From Bog-532 sp963824545 (lineage in GTDB: Bacteria > Actinomycetota > Actinomycetes > Streptosporangiales > Streptosporangiaceae): a stretch of DNA of 64,000 nt. The notes under the pieces were generated by a model. It made no database searches. It was given only the letters and a program-made list of their open reading frames with translations, and was not told the origin of the DNA. The position numbers and the translations under genes were made by a program. The stretch spans positions 124,001-188,000 of the forward strand of contig CAWGPP010000002.1 of assembly GCA_963824545.1 (NCBI GenBank), in the 5' to 3' direction. This document shows positions 48,734 through 58,056 of the stretch, piece by piece. Numbering within the stretch: the stretch's first letter is position 1; the number at the start of each line of letters is the position of its first letter.

Positions 48734-51649
48734 GTGGCTGACCGACTTGTCGTTCGTGGCGCGCGTGAGCACAACCTCAAGGACATCTCGATCGACCTGC
48801 CGAGGGATGCCTTGATCGTGTTCACCGGGCTGTCCGGATCCGGGAAGTCCAGCCTCGCTTTCGACACGATCTTCGCCGAGGGCCAGCGCCGTTACGTGGA
48901 ATCGCTGTCGGCGTACGCGCGCCAGTTCCTGGGCCAGATGGACAAGCCGGACGTCGACTTCATCGACGGGCTCTCCCCGGCTGTGTCCATCGACCAGAAG
49001 GCGGCCAGCCGCAACCCGCGGTCCACCGTCGGGACGATCACCGAGATCTACGACTACCTGCGGCTGCTGTATGCGCGGGTGGGCAAGCCGCACTGCCCGA
49101 TCTGCGGCCGGCCGATCGCGCGGCAGAGCCCGCAGCAGATCGTGGACCGGGTGCTGGAGTTGGAGGAGGGGACCCGTTTCCAGGTGCTCGCGCCGGTTGT
49201 CCGCGGGCGGAAGGGCGAGTACGCGGACCTGCTTCGCGAACTGCAGACCAAGGGGTATTCGCGGGCCCGCGTCGACGGCGTGGCCATCCGGCTGGACAGT
49301 GCCGGTTCCGGGGCCACCGGTTCCGGGGCCACCGGTTCCGGGGCCACCGGTTCCGGCTCGGATTCCGGCTCTGAGCTGCCGAAACTGAAGAAATACGAGA
49401 AGCACGACATCGAGGTGATCGTCGACAGGCTGGCGGTGAAAGACACCGCGCGGCGCCGGCTGACCGACTCGGTGGAGACCGCGCTGGGCCTGTCCGGCGG
49501 GGTCGTCGTGCTCGATTTCGTGGATCTGCCGGAGAACGACCCGCACCGCGAGCGGATGTATTCCGAGCACCTGGCGTGCCTGTACGACGACCTGTCCTTC
49601 GACGAGCTGGAGCCGCGGTCGTTCTCGTTCAACTCGCCGTGGGGCGCGTGCCCGGACTGCACCGGCCTCGGCACCCGGATGGAGGTCGACCCGGAGCTGA
49701 TCGTCCCTGACCCGTCGATGACGCTGGCCGAGGGCGCGATCGCGCCGTGGAGCGGCGGGCACGTCAGCGACTACTTCGCCCGGCTGGTCGAGGCGCTCGG
49801 AGAGGCGCTGGGGTTCGGCCTGGACACGCCGTGGGAGGGGCTGCCGTCCCGCGCGCGCAACGCGCTGCTCAACGGGTTCGACCATCAGGTACACGTGCGG
49901 TACAAGAACCGGTACGGCCGGGAGCGCTCGTATTACACGGCGTTCGAGGGGGTGGTGCCGTACGTCGAACGGCGGCATGCGGAGGCGGAGAGCGACTCCA
50001 GCCGGGAGAAGTTCGCCGGGTACATGCGCGAGGTGCCGTGCCCCGCGTGCCGGGGCAGCCGGCTGAAGCCGATCGCGCTCGCGGTGACCATCGACGACCG
50101 GTCGATCGCGGACATCTGCGCGCTGCCCATCGGCGAGATGGCCAAGCGCATGCTGGACCTCAACCTTTCCGAACGGGACCGGCAGATCGCGGTCCAGATT
50201 CTCAAGGAGGTCAACGCGCGGCTCGGGTTCCTGCTCGATGTCGGCCTTGACTACCTGAGCCTGGACCGCGCCTCCGCGACGCTGGCCGGCGGCGAGGCGC
50301 AGCGCATCCGGCTAGCCACCCAGATCGGATCGGGCCTGGTCGGCGTGCTGTACGTGCTGGACGAGCCGTCGATCGGCCTGCACCAGCGGGACAACAACCG
50401 GCTGCTGGATACGCTGACGCGGCTGCGCGACCTGGGCAACACGCTGATCGTCGTGGAGCACGACGAGGACACCATCCGGGCCGCCGACTGGGTGGTCGAC
50501 ATCGGCCCCGGGGCGGGCGAACACGGTGGCTGGGTGGTCGTGTCCGGCCCGGTTCAGGACCTGCTGACCAGTGAGAAGTCGCTGACCGGTGCCTACCTGT
50601 CCGGGCGCGCGTCGATTCCGGTGCCGGAGACCCGGCGGACGCCGGCAAAGAGCCGCGAGGTCGTGGTCAAGGGCGCGACCGAGCACAACCTGCGTAACGT
50701 GGAGGTGGCGTTCCCGCTCGGCTGCCTGGTCGCGGTCACCGGGGTGTCCGGCTCCGGTAAGTCGACCCTGGTCAACGAGATCCTGTACAACGCGCTGGCC
50801 AAGGAACTGAACGGCGCGCGGACCGTGCCCGGCAAGCACACCCGGATCACCGGGATGAAGCAGCTCGACAAGGTGGTGCACGTCGACCAGGGCCCGATCG
50901 GCCGCACCCCGCGCTCGAACCCGGCCACGTACACCGGCGTGTTCGACCACGTGCGGAAGCTGTTCGCGCAGACCACCGAGGCCAAGATCCGCGGTTACCA
51001 GCCGGGACGGTTCTCCTTCAACGTGAAGGGCGGCCGGTGCGAGGCGTGCTCCGGCGACGGCACCATCAAGATCGAGATGCAGTTCCTGCCCGACGTGTAC
51101 GTGCCGTGCGAGGTCTGCCACGGGGCCCGGTACAACACCGACACCCTGCAGGTGCACTACAAGGGCAAGACGATCGCCGAGGTCCTGGACATGCCGATCG
51201 AGGAGGCGGCCGGGTTCTTCGAGCCGGTCCCGGCCATCCACCGGCACCTCAAGACGCTCGTCGACGTGGGCCTCGGCTATGTCCGGCTGGGCCAGCCCGC
51301 CCCCACCCTGTCCGGCGGTGAGGCCCAGCGGGTGAAGCTGGCCTCGGAACTGCAGCGGCGGGCCACCGGGCGGACGATCTACGTGCTGGACGAGCCCACC
51401 ACCGGCCTGCACTTCGAGGACATCCGCAAGCTGCTCGGCGTCCTCCAGCGGCTGGTCGACACCGGCAACACGGTCATCGTCATCGAGCACAACCTCGACG
51501 TGATCAAGACGGCGGACTGGATCATCGATCTGGGGCCGGAGGGCGGCTCGGGGGGTGGGACGGTCATCGCGACCGGCACCCCGGAGCAGGTGGCGACGGT
51601 GGGGGGCAGCTACACCGGCGAGTTCCTGAAGAAGCTACTCAACGTATGA
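48734..51649 (+). CDS. uvrA: excinuclease ABC subunit A
   Basis: UvrA is the damage-recognition ATPase of nucleotide excision repair. The 971-residue product has two ABC modules: Walker A GLSGSGKSS and GVSGSGKST, signatures LAGGEAQRIRLA and LSGGEAQRVKLA, Walker B VLDEPSIGLH and VLDEPTTGLH. Zinc-binding pairs are CPICGRP, CPDCTGLG with CPACRGSR, and CEACSGDG with CEVCHGARY. A three-copy 15-bp repeat (49302-49346) inserts GSGATGSGATG in a domain-I loop. GTG 48734 starts the canonical ADRLVVRGAREHNLK. Confidence 0.97.
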   Translation: MADRLVVRGAREHNLKDISIDLPRDALIVFTGLSGSGKSSLAFDTIFAEGQRRYVESLSAYARQFLGQMDKPDVDFIDGLSPAVSIDQKAASRNPRSTVGTITEIYDYLRLLYARVGKPHCPICGRPIARQSPQQIVDRVLELEEGTRFQVLAPVVRGRKGEYADLLRELQTKGYSRARVDGVAIRLDSAGSGATGSGATGSGATGSGSDSGSELPKLKKYEKHDIEVIVDRLAVKDTARRRLTDSVETALGLSGGVVVLDFVDLPENDPHRERMYSEHLACLYDDLSFDELEPRSFSFNSPWGACPDCTGLGTRMEVDPELIVPDPSMTLAEGAIAPWSGGHVSDYFARLVEALGEALGFGLDTPWEGLPSRARNALLNGFDHQVHVRYKNRYGRERSYYTAFEGVVPYVERRHAEAESDSSREKFAGYMREVPCPACRGSRLKPIALAVTIDDRSIADICALPIGEMAKRMLDLNLSERDRQIAVQILKEVNARLGFLLDVGLDYLSLDRASATLAGGEAQRIRLATQIGSGLVGVLYVLDEPSIGLHQRDNNRLLDTLTRLRDLGNTLIVVEHDEDTIRAADWVVDIGPGAGEHGGWVVVSGPVQDLLTSEKSLTGAYLSGRASIPVPETRRTPAKSREVVVKGATEHNLRNVEVAFPLGCLVAVTGVSGSGKSTLVNEILYNALAKELNGARTVPGKHTRITGMKQLDKVVHVDQGPIGRTPRSNPATYTGVFDHVRKLFAQTTEAKIRGYQPGRFSFNVKGGRCEACSGDGTIKIEMQFLPDVYVPCEVCHGARYNTDTLQVHYKGKTIAEVLDMPIEEAAGFFEPVPAIHRHLKTLVDVGLGYVRLGQPAPTLSGGEAQRVKLASELQRRATGRTIYVLDEPTTGLHFEDIRKLLGVLQRLVDTGNTVIVIEHNLDVIKTADWIIDLGPEGGSGGGTVIATGTPEQVATVGGSYTGEFLKKLLNV

Positions 51650-51694
51650 CCGGCCGGCCGTCGCCCGAATGAGCGCCGCCGCCCCGGTGAGCAC

Positions 51695-52543
51695 GTGACC
51701 ACGGTGGAGGTGCCGACCAGCCAGGGGCCGGCCCAGGCCGAGCTGACGCTGCCCGGCGGGCCGGGGGCTCCGTCCTTCCTGCTCGCGCTCACCCACGGCG
51801 CCGGGGGGACGGTGGCCGCGCCCGATCTGCGGGCCGCCCGGGACGCCGCCCTCCGCCTTGGTGGCGCGGTGGCCCTGATCACTCAGCCGTACCGGGTTAG
51901 GGGAGCCCGCGCGCCCGGTTCTGCCGCCCGTCAGGACGAGGCGTGGCAGGAGATCATCGCGTCCCTGCGCGACGGAGCCTGGCTGGTACGGGACGGGAAT
52001 GTAACGCCGGGCGCGGATCTGCGGAGTGCGGATAAGCGCCACGCCCGCGACGGGCGGCTACCGTCGTCCGCGGGGAAACGGGCCGGCGGTGAGCGGCCGG
52101 TGCTGGGCCGGGGCATTCCGCTGATCGTAGGCGGCCGGAGCAACGGGGCCCGGGTGGCCTGCCGTACCGCAGTGGCGGTGGCGGCGACCGGGGTGCTCGC
52201 GCTGGCCTTCCCGCTGCGCCCCCCTCGACCCCGCCGGCCCCCTCGGCGAGGCGGGAGCGCCGGAACGTCCCCAGTAGCCACCCGGGACGAGGAACTCCGG
52301 TCGGCGGCCAGCCACGGGGTGCGGGTGCTCGTCGTGAACGGGGACAGGGATCCGTTCGGGATTCCCGGCCCAGGCGATGCGATCCGCGTGATTGTCCTGA
52401 AGGGCGAGTCCCATGCGCTTTCCAGGAATCCGGCGGCGGTGGCGACCGCGATCACCGACTGGCTGAGCGACGTCGTTCCGCCGGTTTCACTGAGGGGCGG
52501 CGACGGCGAAAGCGTCCGGCGGGCCGTCAAAGAGCGGCGGTAG
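51695..52543 (+). CDS. TEX30/KANL3-like alpha/beta hydrolase
   Basis: A 282-residue alpha/beta-hydrolase-fold protein: FLLALTHGAGGTVAAPDL with the oxyanion HGAGG, nucleophile Ser in IVGGRSNGARVA, then LALAFPLRPP, VLVVNGDRDPFG with the acid, and LKGESHALSR with a His. This is the pattern of TEX30-type hydrolases with unknown substrates. A variable insert (about residues 100-135) rich in charged residues splits the core. GTG 51695 follows uvrA by 45 bp, possibly in one transcript. Confidence 0.82.
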   Translation: MTTVEVPTSQGPAQAELTLPGGPGAPSFLLALTHGAGGTVAAPDLRAARDAALRLGGAVALITQPYRVRGARAPGSAARQDEAWQEIIASLRDGAWLVRDGNVTPGADLRSADKRHARDGRLPSSAGKRAGGERPVLGRGIPLIVGGRSNGARVACRTAVAVAATGVLALAFPLRPPRPRRPPRRGGSAGTSPVATRDEELRSAASHGVRVLVVNGDRDPFGIPGPGDAIRVIVLKGESHALSRNPAAVATAITDWLSDVVPPVSLRGGDGESVRRAVKERR

Positions 52544-52718
52544 CCGCCCGGCCGGGACTGCGATGCACGGGATTCATACAGATAACAATCGGATTGCTGA
52601 TGCTTTAGCGGCGTTGCTAATTTGTAATCAACCCCTGGAACGGGTAACCCCGCCCCTGCTGTGCAATGCCTGTAATAGGCCCTTTCGCTATGCGCTGAAA
52701 AACCTGGCCCGGCCGCGT

Positions 52719-52955
52719 TTAAGCGGCGGGAGCGTGACCCGGCCGTTCGGTGACGACAGTCGAGAAAAATACCAGGTCAGTGGGCCTGTGCGGAGCGATC
52801 GCCGCCCCGCCCGGCAGCAGCTCACCGGTGTCTTCGAAAATAACAATTCCGTTGCAGAGCAGGCTCCAGCCCTGGTCCGGGTGACTTGCCAGTGTCCGGG
52901 CCGCCTCGCGGTCCGGTGCGGATGCTTCCGGACACTGTGGCGTGTGTTGGCACAT
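52719..52955 (-). CDS. DUF5999 small protein
   Basis: A 78-residue protein of the DUF5999 family: MCQHTPQCPEASAPDREAA, then GWSLLCNGIVIFEDTGELLP and APHRP near the end. These proteins are common in Streptomyces-type actinobacteria; function unknown. The conserved Cys/His cluster at the N-terminus (C2, H4, C8) suggests metal binding. GAGGAGG lies 7 bp before ATG 52955. Confidence 0.88.
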   Translation of the reverse strand: MCQHTPQCPEASAPDREAARTLASHPDQGWSLLCNGIVIFEDTGELLPGGAAIAPHRPTDLVFFSTVVTERPGHAPAA

Positions 52956-53710
52956 GTCGTGCCTCCTCGCGAGCTTCTAATCATGCGTGTTCTGGATCAC
53001 ATGTTAGTCTGCCGCAGCATGTGCGGCCGCCAACATGGCTCTTTCTGACTGTTTTCCCGGCGGCTTTTTGTAGCCTCCGGTGGGCTATCCACTCTGACAT
53101 TTTCTGACTACGCCGCGTGGCACCCTTGAGAACTCGCCACTAGGCCTTCCGCGGTGCCGGCGGAGCTGACCAGGGGCCGCCCTGCCGCCTGATTGGCCTA
53201 GACCAACTGCTCTAGACCAACTGTGCTCCCGGGTGTCGCAGCGCGCAAGTGACACACCGAAATTGGTCTGGTCCATTGGGCCTGCCCGGCACCGTCGTGG
53301 CCGGGCGGGTACCACCGATTCGGGCCGGAGGCGACGTCTCGTCGCCGGCTCAGGAGCCGTGTTCAGCGAGCAGGCGGGGGCGCCCCTGTCGACTGCCCGC
53401 TGGTACCTAGTTAAACGTCCCCGAGGCGCCATGGGTTCGAATAGTTAGACGCCTCTCGGGCGGCGCGGGTTGGCAGTGCCGGGCGTTACCCTCGTTGACC
53501 GGCTACCCGCGACCAGCTCTGTTCTGTTGTTCTGCTGTCGGGCCATCGCCCATGTGCTGACGGGAACGACTGTAGGCCGCCATAGCCGACCCCGTGTCTC
53601 ATCCGGCTTATCCGCAGGTTGGATCGCGTGTCGCCGGTGGGTTCTGCTTCGTTACAAAGGAGTGGGCCCGGGGCGTGCTGATACACCCATGGGCCCAGAT
53701 TCGCGCCGCT
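52956..53710. other. 750-bp gene-free region
   Basis: No gene is supported on either strand. It contains three dre-like sites (see 53193-53275) and the DUF5999 promoter. A GGTTCGAAT string at 53434 resembles a tRNA T-loop, but the surrounding bases do not fold into a tRNA. Confidence 0.65.
53193..53275. promoter_or_regulatory. cluster of dre-like (DasR-type) sites
   Basis: TTGGCCTAGACCAA (53193-53206) is one base from a perfect palindrome and close to the DasR consensus core TGGTCTAGACCA. CTCTAGACCAACT (53210) carries the right half, and TTGGTCTGGTCCA (53263) is a weaker match. No obvious target gene starts within 200 bp, so the role is uncertain. Confidence 0.4.
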
Positions 53711-54100
53711 TTATACCGCGGGCTCCAGCGGCGCCGGGGGGATGCCGTTCAGCCGATGGCTCTCGCGCAGGGTCAGCAGCCGCTCGGCTTCGGCCGTAAG
53801 AGCATGGACCTCGGGCCTGGCCATCGCCTTGCGCCGGTAGATCCGGTCGTCGTAGCCGAGTGCGCCGATCTCGGCGCGCTGCGCGGCGAACGCCGAGCGC
53901 ATCACCGCGGTCAGGGCCGAATCGAGGGCCACCGCCAGCCGCCGCCGTTCGGCCAACGCCGCGGAACGAGCCTCAGCCTGGCGGAATTCCAGCTCAGCCT
54001 GGCGTGCGGCCGCCAGCAGCTCGTCAAACTTGCCGGCGAGAGCGACATCCGCCGCGTGCTTCTCCAGCGCCTCTGTGCTGGCCTGCTGACGCTTCCTCAC
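53711..54100 (-). CDS. coiled-coil protein of unknown function
   Basis: I do not recognise a family. The 129-residue product is almost all helix with long heptad-like stretches: ASTEALEKHAADVALAGKFDELL, RQAELEFRQAEARSAALAERRRLAV and AEAERLLTLRESHRL. It is highly charged, with no membrane segment or signal. GTG 54100 is preceded by GGAAAGGG, better than the longer frame to 54148. It resembles helical partners of phage or mobile-element proteins, but nothing around it supports that. Confidence 0.6.
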   Translation of the reverse strand: MRKRQQASTEALEKHAADVALAGKFDELLAAARQAELEFRQAEARSAALAERRRLAVALDSALTAVMRSAFAAQRAEIGALGYDDRIYRRKAMARPEVHALTAEAERLLTLRESHRLNGIPPAPLEPAV

Positions 54101-54254
54101 GCCGTGCCCTTTCCCTGGCGGCCTGTCCGACGGTAGCCGGGACTGCACCGCAGCCAGCCCAGCCAGTGCATAGCGTACGCGCTCCCCGGTGATCAGGCGC
54201 GTTGAGGTGCGCCCGCCCGCGCCGTGTCCCCTCTCGCGTGCGCGTGCCCGTGCC

Positions 54255-54360
54255 CGTGAGCCGTGCGCGTGGCCGTGAGCCGTGCGCGTGCCCGTTGCCC
54301 GTGAGCCGTGCGCGTGGCCGTGAGCCGTGCGCGTGCCCGTGGCCGTGAGCCGTGCGCGTG
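54255..54360. repeat. five 17-bp repeats (CGTGAGCCGTGCGCGTG)
   Basis: Copies start at 54255, 54274, 54300, 54319 and 54344, in a gene-free stretch between the coiled-coil gene and the next gene. Spacing alternates 19 and 25-26 bp, which suggests a higher-order duplication. Confidence 0.85.
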
Positions 54361-54568
54361 GCCCGGCCTCCCGTTGCCCGGTTTCCGCCCCCCCTCGGCG
54401 ACCCGCGGTTTCGCAAAGTGCCCGCCTTGTATCTGGCTGTTATGACATCGTGGACTTGCGTGCTGGTCATCGCGGTGACCAGCTTGTCTGTGGCGGGTAA
54501 CTCTGGCACTCTGTCTCCCCCCGGAAGCTTCGGTCACCGGCTGCCAGTTTTCCGGCCAAGGAGGAATC

Positions 54569-54601
54569 GTGAAGCGCGCCCACGCCGCGGGCGACCAATG
54601 A
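54569..54601 (+). CDS. 10-residue leader peptide ORF, coupled to next gene
   Basis: AAGGAGG at 54558-54564 sits 4 bp before GTG 54569, which encodes VKRAHAAGDQ and stops at a TGA that overlaps the next ATG as ATGA. The downstream gene has no ribosome site of its own, so this mini-ORF could feed ribosomes into it. Confidence 0.45.
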   Translation: MKRAHAAGDQ

Positions 54602-55251
54602 CCGCGTGGTCGCTGAGGCCCGGCATGGCTGCTTACCGTGACGGCGTGACCGTCATCTGTGAGCTGGCGGCGCGATTCAGCGACGAACAATGGGCGGCGC
54701 CCACCCCCTGCCATGACTGGCGGGCCGCGGATGTCGCCGGCCATCTCCGCTGCATGGCCGACGATTATCACGAGTACCTGGACGATGCGCCGGCCAGCCG
54801 CCTGGCCCGGCTGATGGCGACCGGGTTTCCAGCGGCGACGCTGGCCCGCAAGCTGGCCCGGCAGAACGCGGCCGAACTCGCTGAACTGCCCGACGTGCCG
54901 GCCGCGGAGCACATCGCGGCGTTCGCCGAATCGGCCCGTTCCTATGCGGCCCGGGTGCCGCCGTTGTGGAACGCCCCGCACCACCATTACCGCGGCACCG
55001 TCGTCACGGTCGGCGCAATGGCCGGGGTTGCCTGCGCCGAATGGAACGTGCACGCCTGGGACCTGGCCCGGTCACTCGGCGCGGACTACCGCCCGGCCGA
55101 CCCGGAGATCGTGTTCGACGGCTGGTGGGAGGGCACGCCCCAGGTGCGGCCGGACGAGGCCGCGGGCCTGCTGGTCGCGGCGCCGGTGGAGGGCGACACC
55201 TGGGAGACGTTGCTGCTGATGTTCGGCCGCGACCCCAGCTGGGGGGCCTGA
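54598..55251 (+). CDS. DinB/maleylpyruvate isomerase N-terminal-like protein
   Basis: A 217-residue protein of the mycothiol-dependent maleylpyruvate isomerase / DinB-like helical family: GVTVICELAARFSDEQWAAPTPCHDWRAADVAGHL in parts, with the HDWRAADVAGHL metal-binding motif, and the later AGVACAEWNVHAWDLARSLG that supplies another ligand His. Members bind Zn or Ni and may transfer or use mycothiol; the function here is unknown. ATG 54598 overlaps the stop of a leader ORF. The aminotransferase follows 25 bp later. Confidence 0.82.
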   Translation: MTAWSLRPGMAAYRDGVTVICELAARFSDEQWAAPTPCHDWRAADVAGHLRCMADDYHEYLDDAPASRLARLMATGFPAATLARKLARQNAAELAELPDVPAAEHIAAFAESARSYAARVPPLWNAPHHHYRGTVVTVGAMAGVACAEWNVHAWDLARSLGADYRPADPEIVFDGWWEGTPQVRPDEAAGLLVAAPVEGDTWETLLLMFGRDPSWGA

Positions 55252-55276
55252 GAGCTCTCGCGCCCAAAGTGGAAAC

Positions 55277-56491
55277 ATGGGCAGCGTGAACTTTGACGTG
55301 GAGACCGTGCGGGCCGCCTACCCAGCGCTGCGGGACGGATACGCCTACCTGGATGGTGCGGCCGGCACGCAGGTCCCGGACGCGGTCATCGATACCGTGA
55401 CGGCCGCGGCCCGGGCGGGAATCGGGAACGCGGGCGGGGCGTTCCCGGCCAGCCACCGGGCCAGCGCCATCGTGACCGGCTGCCGCCGGGCCGTCGCTGA
55501 CCTCGTGGGCGGGGATGCGCGCGGGGTCATCCTGGGGCCGAACATGACCACCCTGACGTACCGGCTGGCCGGGGCGCTGGCGGACACCTGGTGGCCGGGG
55601 GATGAGATCGTGCTTTCGCGGCTGGACCACGACGCGAACGTCCGGCCGTGGATCCAGGCGGCCGCCCGGGCCAACGTCACCGTGCGCTGGGCCGAAGTCG
55701 ACATATCGACGGGCGAGCTGCCCGCGGCCCAGTACCGAACGCTCGTGTCTGAGCGGACCCGGCTGGTCGCGGTGACGGCGGCGAGCAATATCCTCGGCAC
55801 CCGGCCCGACGTGGCGGCCATCACGGCCAGCGCGCACGAGGCGGGCGCGCTGACTTACGTCGACGGCGTGCACGCGACGCCGCACACGCCGGTCGACGTT
55901 CGCGCACTGGGCGCCGACTTTTACGCGACCAGTGCCTACAAGTGGTCGGGCCCGCATATCGGCGCGGTCATCGCCGATCCGGATCTGCTGGAAACCCTCA
56001 GGCCCGACAAGCTCGCCTCCTCGCCGGACGCCGTTCCGGAACGATTCGAGCTGGGCACCCCCGCTTATGCAGACCTGGCGGGCGTGACCGCGGCCGTCGA
56101 TCATCTGGCCAGCCTCGGCGGCGAGCGTTACGGCACCCGGCGCGAACGGGTGCTGGCGTCGATGACGGCCGTGCAGGACTACGAGGGTCGGCTCTTCGCC
56201 GACATGCTCGGTGCCCTGGACGCGATGGAGCACGTCACCACCTACGGGAAGGCCGCGAGCCGGACCGCGACCGCCTATTTCAACGTGGCGGGGCACGCAC
56301 CCGCCGAGGTGGCGGCCCATCTGGCCGCGCACCAGGTGAACGTCTGGAACGGCCATAACTACGCCTGGGAGCTCACCGGGGTACTCGGCATCCGCGACTC
56401 GGGCGGCGCTGTCCGCGTGGGACTGGTCCACTACAACGACCGTTCCGATGTGGACCGGTTCCTCGCCGCGTTGGCGGAACTGGACGGGTAG
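55277..56491 (+). CDS. class V aminotransferase, cysteine desulfurase-like
   Basis: A 404-residue PLP enzyme of the cysteine-desulfurase-like class V group: YAYLDGAAGTQVPDAV, GPNMTTLTYRLAG, LSRLDHDANVRPW, the PLP Lys in FYATSAYKWSGPHIGAV, RFELGTPAYADLAGV and RVGLVHYNDRSDVDRFLAAL near the end. No Cys in the loop where desulfurases place their catalytic cysteine is obvious, so the reaction is open. It could in principle act as an EgtE-like lyase for ergothioneine, but nothing specific supports that. ATG 55277; GTG 55286 is an alternative. Confidence 0.85.
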   Translation: MGSVNFDVETVRAAYPALRDGYAYLDGAAGTQVPDAVIDTVTAAARAGIGNAGGAFPASHRASAIVTGCRRAVADLVGGDARGVILGPNMTTLTYRLAGALADTWWPGDEIVLSRLDHDANVRPWIQAAARANVTVRWAEVDISTGELPAAQYRTLVSERTRLVAVTAASNILGTRPDVAAITASAHEAGALTYVDGVHATPHTPVDVRALGADFYATSAYKWSGPHIGAVIADPDLLETLRPDKLASSPDAVPERFELGTPAYADLAGVTAAVDHLASLGGERYGTRRERVLASMTAVQDYEGRLFADMLGALDAMEHVTTYGKAASRTATAYFNVAGHAPAEVAAHLAAHQVNVWNGHNYAWELTGVLGIRDSGGAVRVGLVHYNDRSDVDRFLAALAELDG

Positions 56492-56690
56492 GGCTGGCCG
56501 GGAGCGGGACCGGCTGGGTAGGGCCGGCCTAGGAGGACTCGGCCGGCCGGGGTTTCGCCGGCCAGGGCCGGCCCGGCCGGGGCTCGGCGGACAGGGACCC
56601 GGCGGGTCCATGTGGTTGGCTGCCGTGCGCGGCGGACGTACGCTGGGGGCAATTTCGTGGGCCAGGGCCGGCTGAGGATAGGAGGGCAGC

Positions 56691-57002
56691 GTGTCAGCGA
56701 TACGGCATAGTGCGCTCGCGCTGGCCGCCCTCCTGTGGCATCTCGCCGGGGTCCTCGTAAGCCCGGGCGGCCTCACCGTCGTGAGCACCGCCGTGCTGGC
56801 TGCGGTCCTGATCGGCCTCGTCGTGGCCGTGGTCGCGGACAGCGCCCGGATCGCGCGGGCCGTAACGGCGGTCCCGCTGACCGGGCGGGCCGCCGGCCTG
56901 CGCGAGAAGTCCTGGTGCGCGGCCTTCCTCCGGCAGCGCGACCCCGATGCGGCGGGTAAACCGCGGCCGAGAGCACCGTCGGCGGCCCCGGCGGCCGCCT
57001 GA
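56691..57002 (+). CDS. DUF6412 small membrane protein
   Basis: A 103-residue protein with two hydrophobic segments (LALAALLWHLAGVLV and VVSTAVLAAVLIGLVVAVVA), then the conserved tail PLTGRAAGLREKSWCAAFLRQRDPDAAGKPRPRAP in parts, as in DUF6412. In actinobacteria it commonly sits next to a YidC/Oxa1 paralogue, as here. The function is unknown; a role with that insertase is inferred only from position. Confidence 0.85.
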   Translation: MSAIRHSALALAALLWHLAGVLVSPGGLTVVSTAVLAAVLIGLVVAVVADSARIARAVTAVPLTGRAAGLREKSWCAAFLRQRDPDAAGKPRPRAPSAAPAAA

Positions 57003-57179
57003 TCGCCGTCGGCGTCACACCGCCTGGCGCGGCCTAACGTGGGCTCGTTCTGACACGGCCTAACGTGGGCCCGTTTCTCGCGCACACCATGCGCCTCACC
57101 GTGCACCGCCGACACCACATCATCGTGGCCGCTTCCAGCCGTCAACTGCCTGCTCTGACCCGCTGGAGGGTTGCCCGTC

Positions 57180-58028
57180 ATGACCAGTCTCTTCGGCGTC
57201 CCCGTCGACGCCGCGTACCACGTTGTCACCGCGATATCCGCCGTTCTCACCCCCATAGCCGGCGGCCTGGCCGTGGCCGCCGGCATTGTCGTCTTCACCG
57301 TCGCCGTCCGGCTGCTCGTCCTGCCGTTCAGCTACTACGCAATGCGCGGCCAGTTCGCGCAGGCCAAGATCGCGCCGCAGGTCCAGGCTCTCCGGCAGCG
57401 GTATGCCAAGCAGCCCGAACGCCTGTCACGCGAGCTGAAGGCGCTGTACACGGAGCACGGCACGGGCATGCTGGCCGGCTGCCTGCCGCTGCTGCTCCAG
57501 TGGCCGTTCCTCAGCGTGATGTACCTGCTGTTCCGGTCCTCCTCGGTCGGCGGCGCGCCCAACACCCTGCTGGCTCATTACCTGTTCGGGGCGCGGCTGG
57601 GCAGCCACTGGCTCGCCGGGACAGGGCCGCTCAGCGTTCAGGGAGCGGTGTTCGCGGCGCTGTTCCTGTTGCTGGGGGTGATTGGATGGCTGACCGCCCG
57701 CTCGGCCCGGCGCGCCGCCGGCCCGGCCCCGGCGCGGGTGGCGCGGCATGACGCGGCCCCGGCCGCCACTCAGCCCGCCGGGGTCCCGCCGTGGCTGACG
57801 AGCCTGCTGCCCTACCTGACTGCGGTCTTCGCGGCGTTCCTGCCCCTCGCTGCCGGGCTCTACCTGCTGACCACGACGGCGTGGACGCTGCTCGAACGCG
57901 CCGTGCTCCGGCGGGTCCTGCTGGCCAGCGACCGGGGAGCGCCCGTTAGCCGTGTGATGTCCACCAGCGCGGCGGCGTCCGGGGGCGCGGCGGCGTCCGG
58001 TCCGGCCAAGGCGGGCGGATCCGGATAA
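57180..58028 (+). CDS. YidC/Oxa1-family membrane insertase paralogue
   Basis: A 282-residue protein with the YidC/Oxa1 core: VRLLVLPFSYYAMRGQFAQAKIAPQVQALRQRY in parts, LYTEHGTGMLAGCLPLLLQWPFLSVMYLLFR, and later helices ending LYLLTTTAWTLLERAVLRRVLL. The basic loop between helices and the membrane segments fit an insertase. It is shorter than housekeeping YidC, and the rnpA-yidC-jag context is absent, so it is a second copy. ATG 57180 follows GGAGGG. Next to DUF6412. Confidence 0.88.
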   Translation: MTSLFGVPVDAAYHVVTAISAVLTPIAGGLAVAAGIVVFTVAVRLLVLPFSYYAMRGQFAQAKIAPQVQALRQRYAKQPERLSRELKALYTEHGTGMLAGCLPLLLQWPFLSVMYLLFRSSSVGGAPNTLLAHYLFGARLGSHWLAGTGPLSVQGAVFAALFLLLGVIGWLTARSARRAAGPAPARVARHDAAPAATQPAGVPPWLTSLLPYLTAVFAAFLPLAAGLYLLTTTAWTLLERAVLRRVLLASDRGAPVSRVMSTSAAASGGAAASGPAKAGGSG

Positions 58029-58056
58029 GGCGCCTTTCTGCGGGTAGCTTTCCGGG

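Noticed and set aside
48442..48741. ORF upstream of uvrA ending in PAES repeats
   Set aside because: No ribosome site, it runs across the uvrA promoter and start, and has no recognisable domain.
53400..53460. tRNA-like sequence (GGTTCGAAT)
   Set aside because: The flanking bases do not form a T stem, acceptor stem or anticodon arm.
55277..56491. Class V aminotransferase as the missing EgtE of the ergothioneine pathway
   Set aside because: It fits the general cysteine-desulfurase-like group, is 29 kb away from egtABCD, and nothing specific to EgtE was seen.
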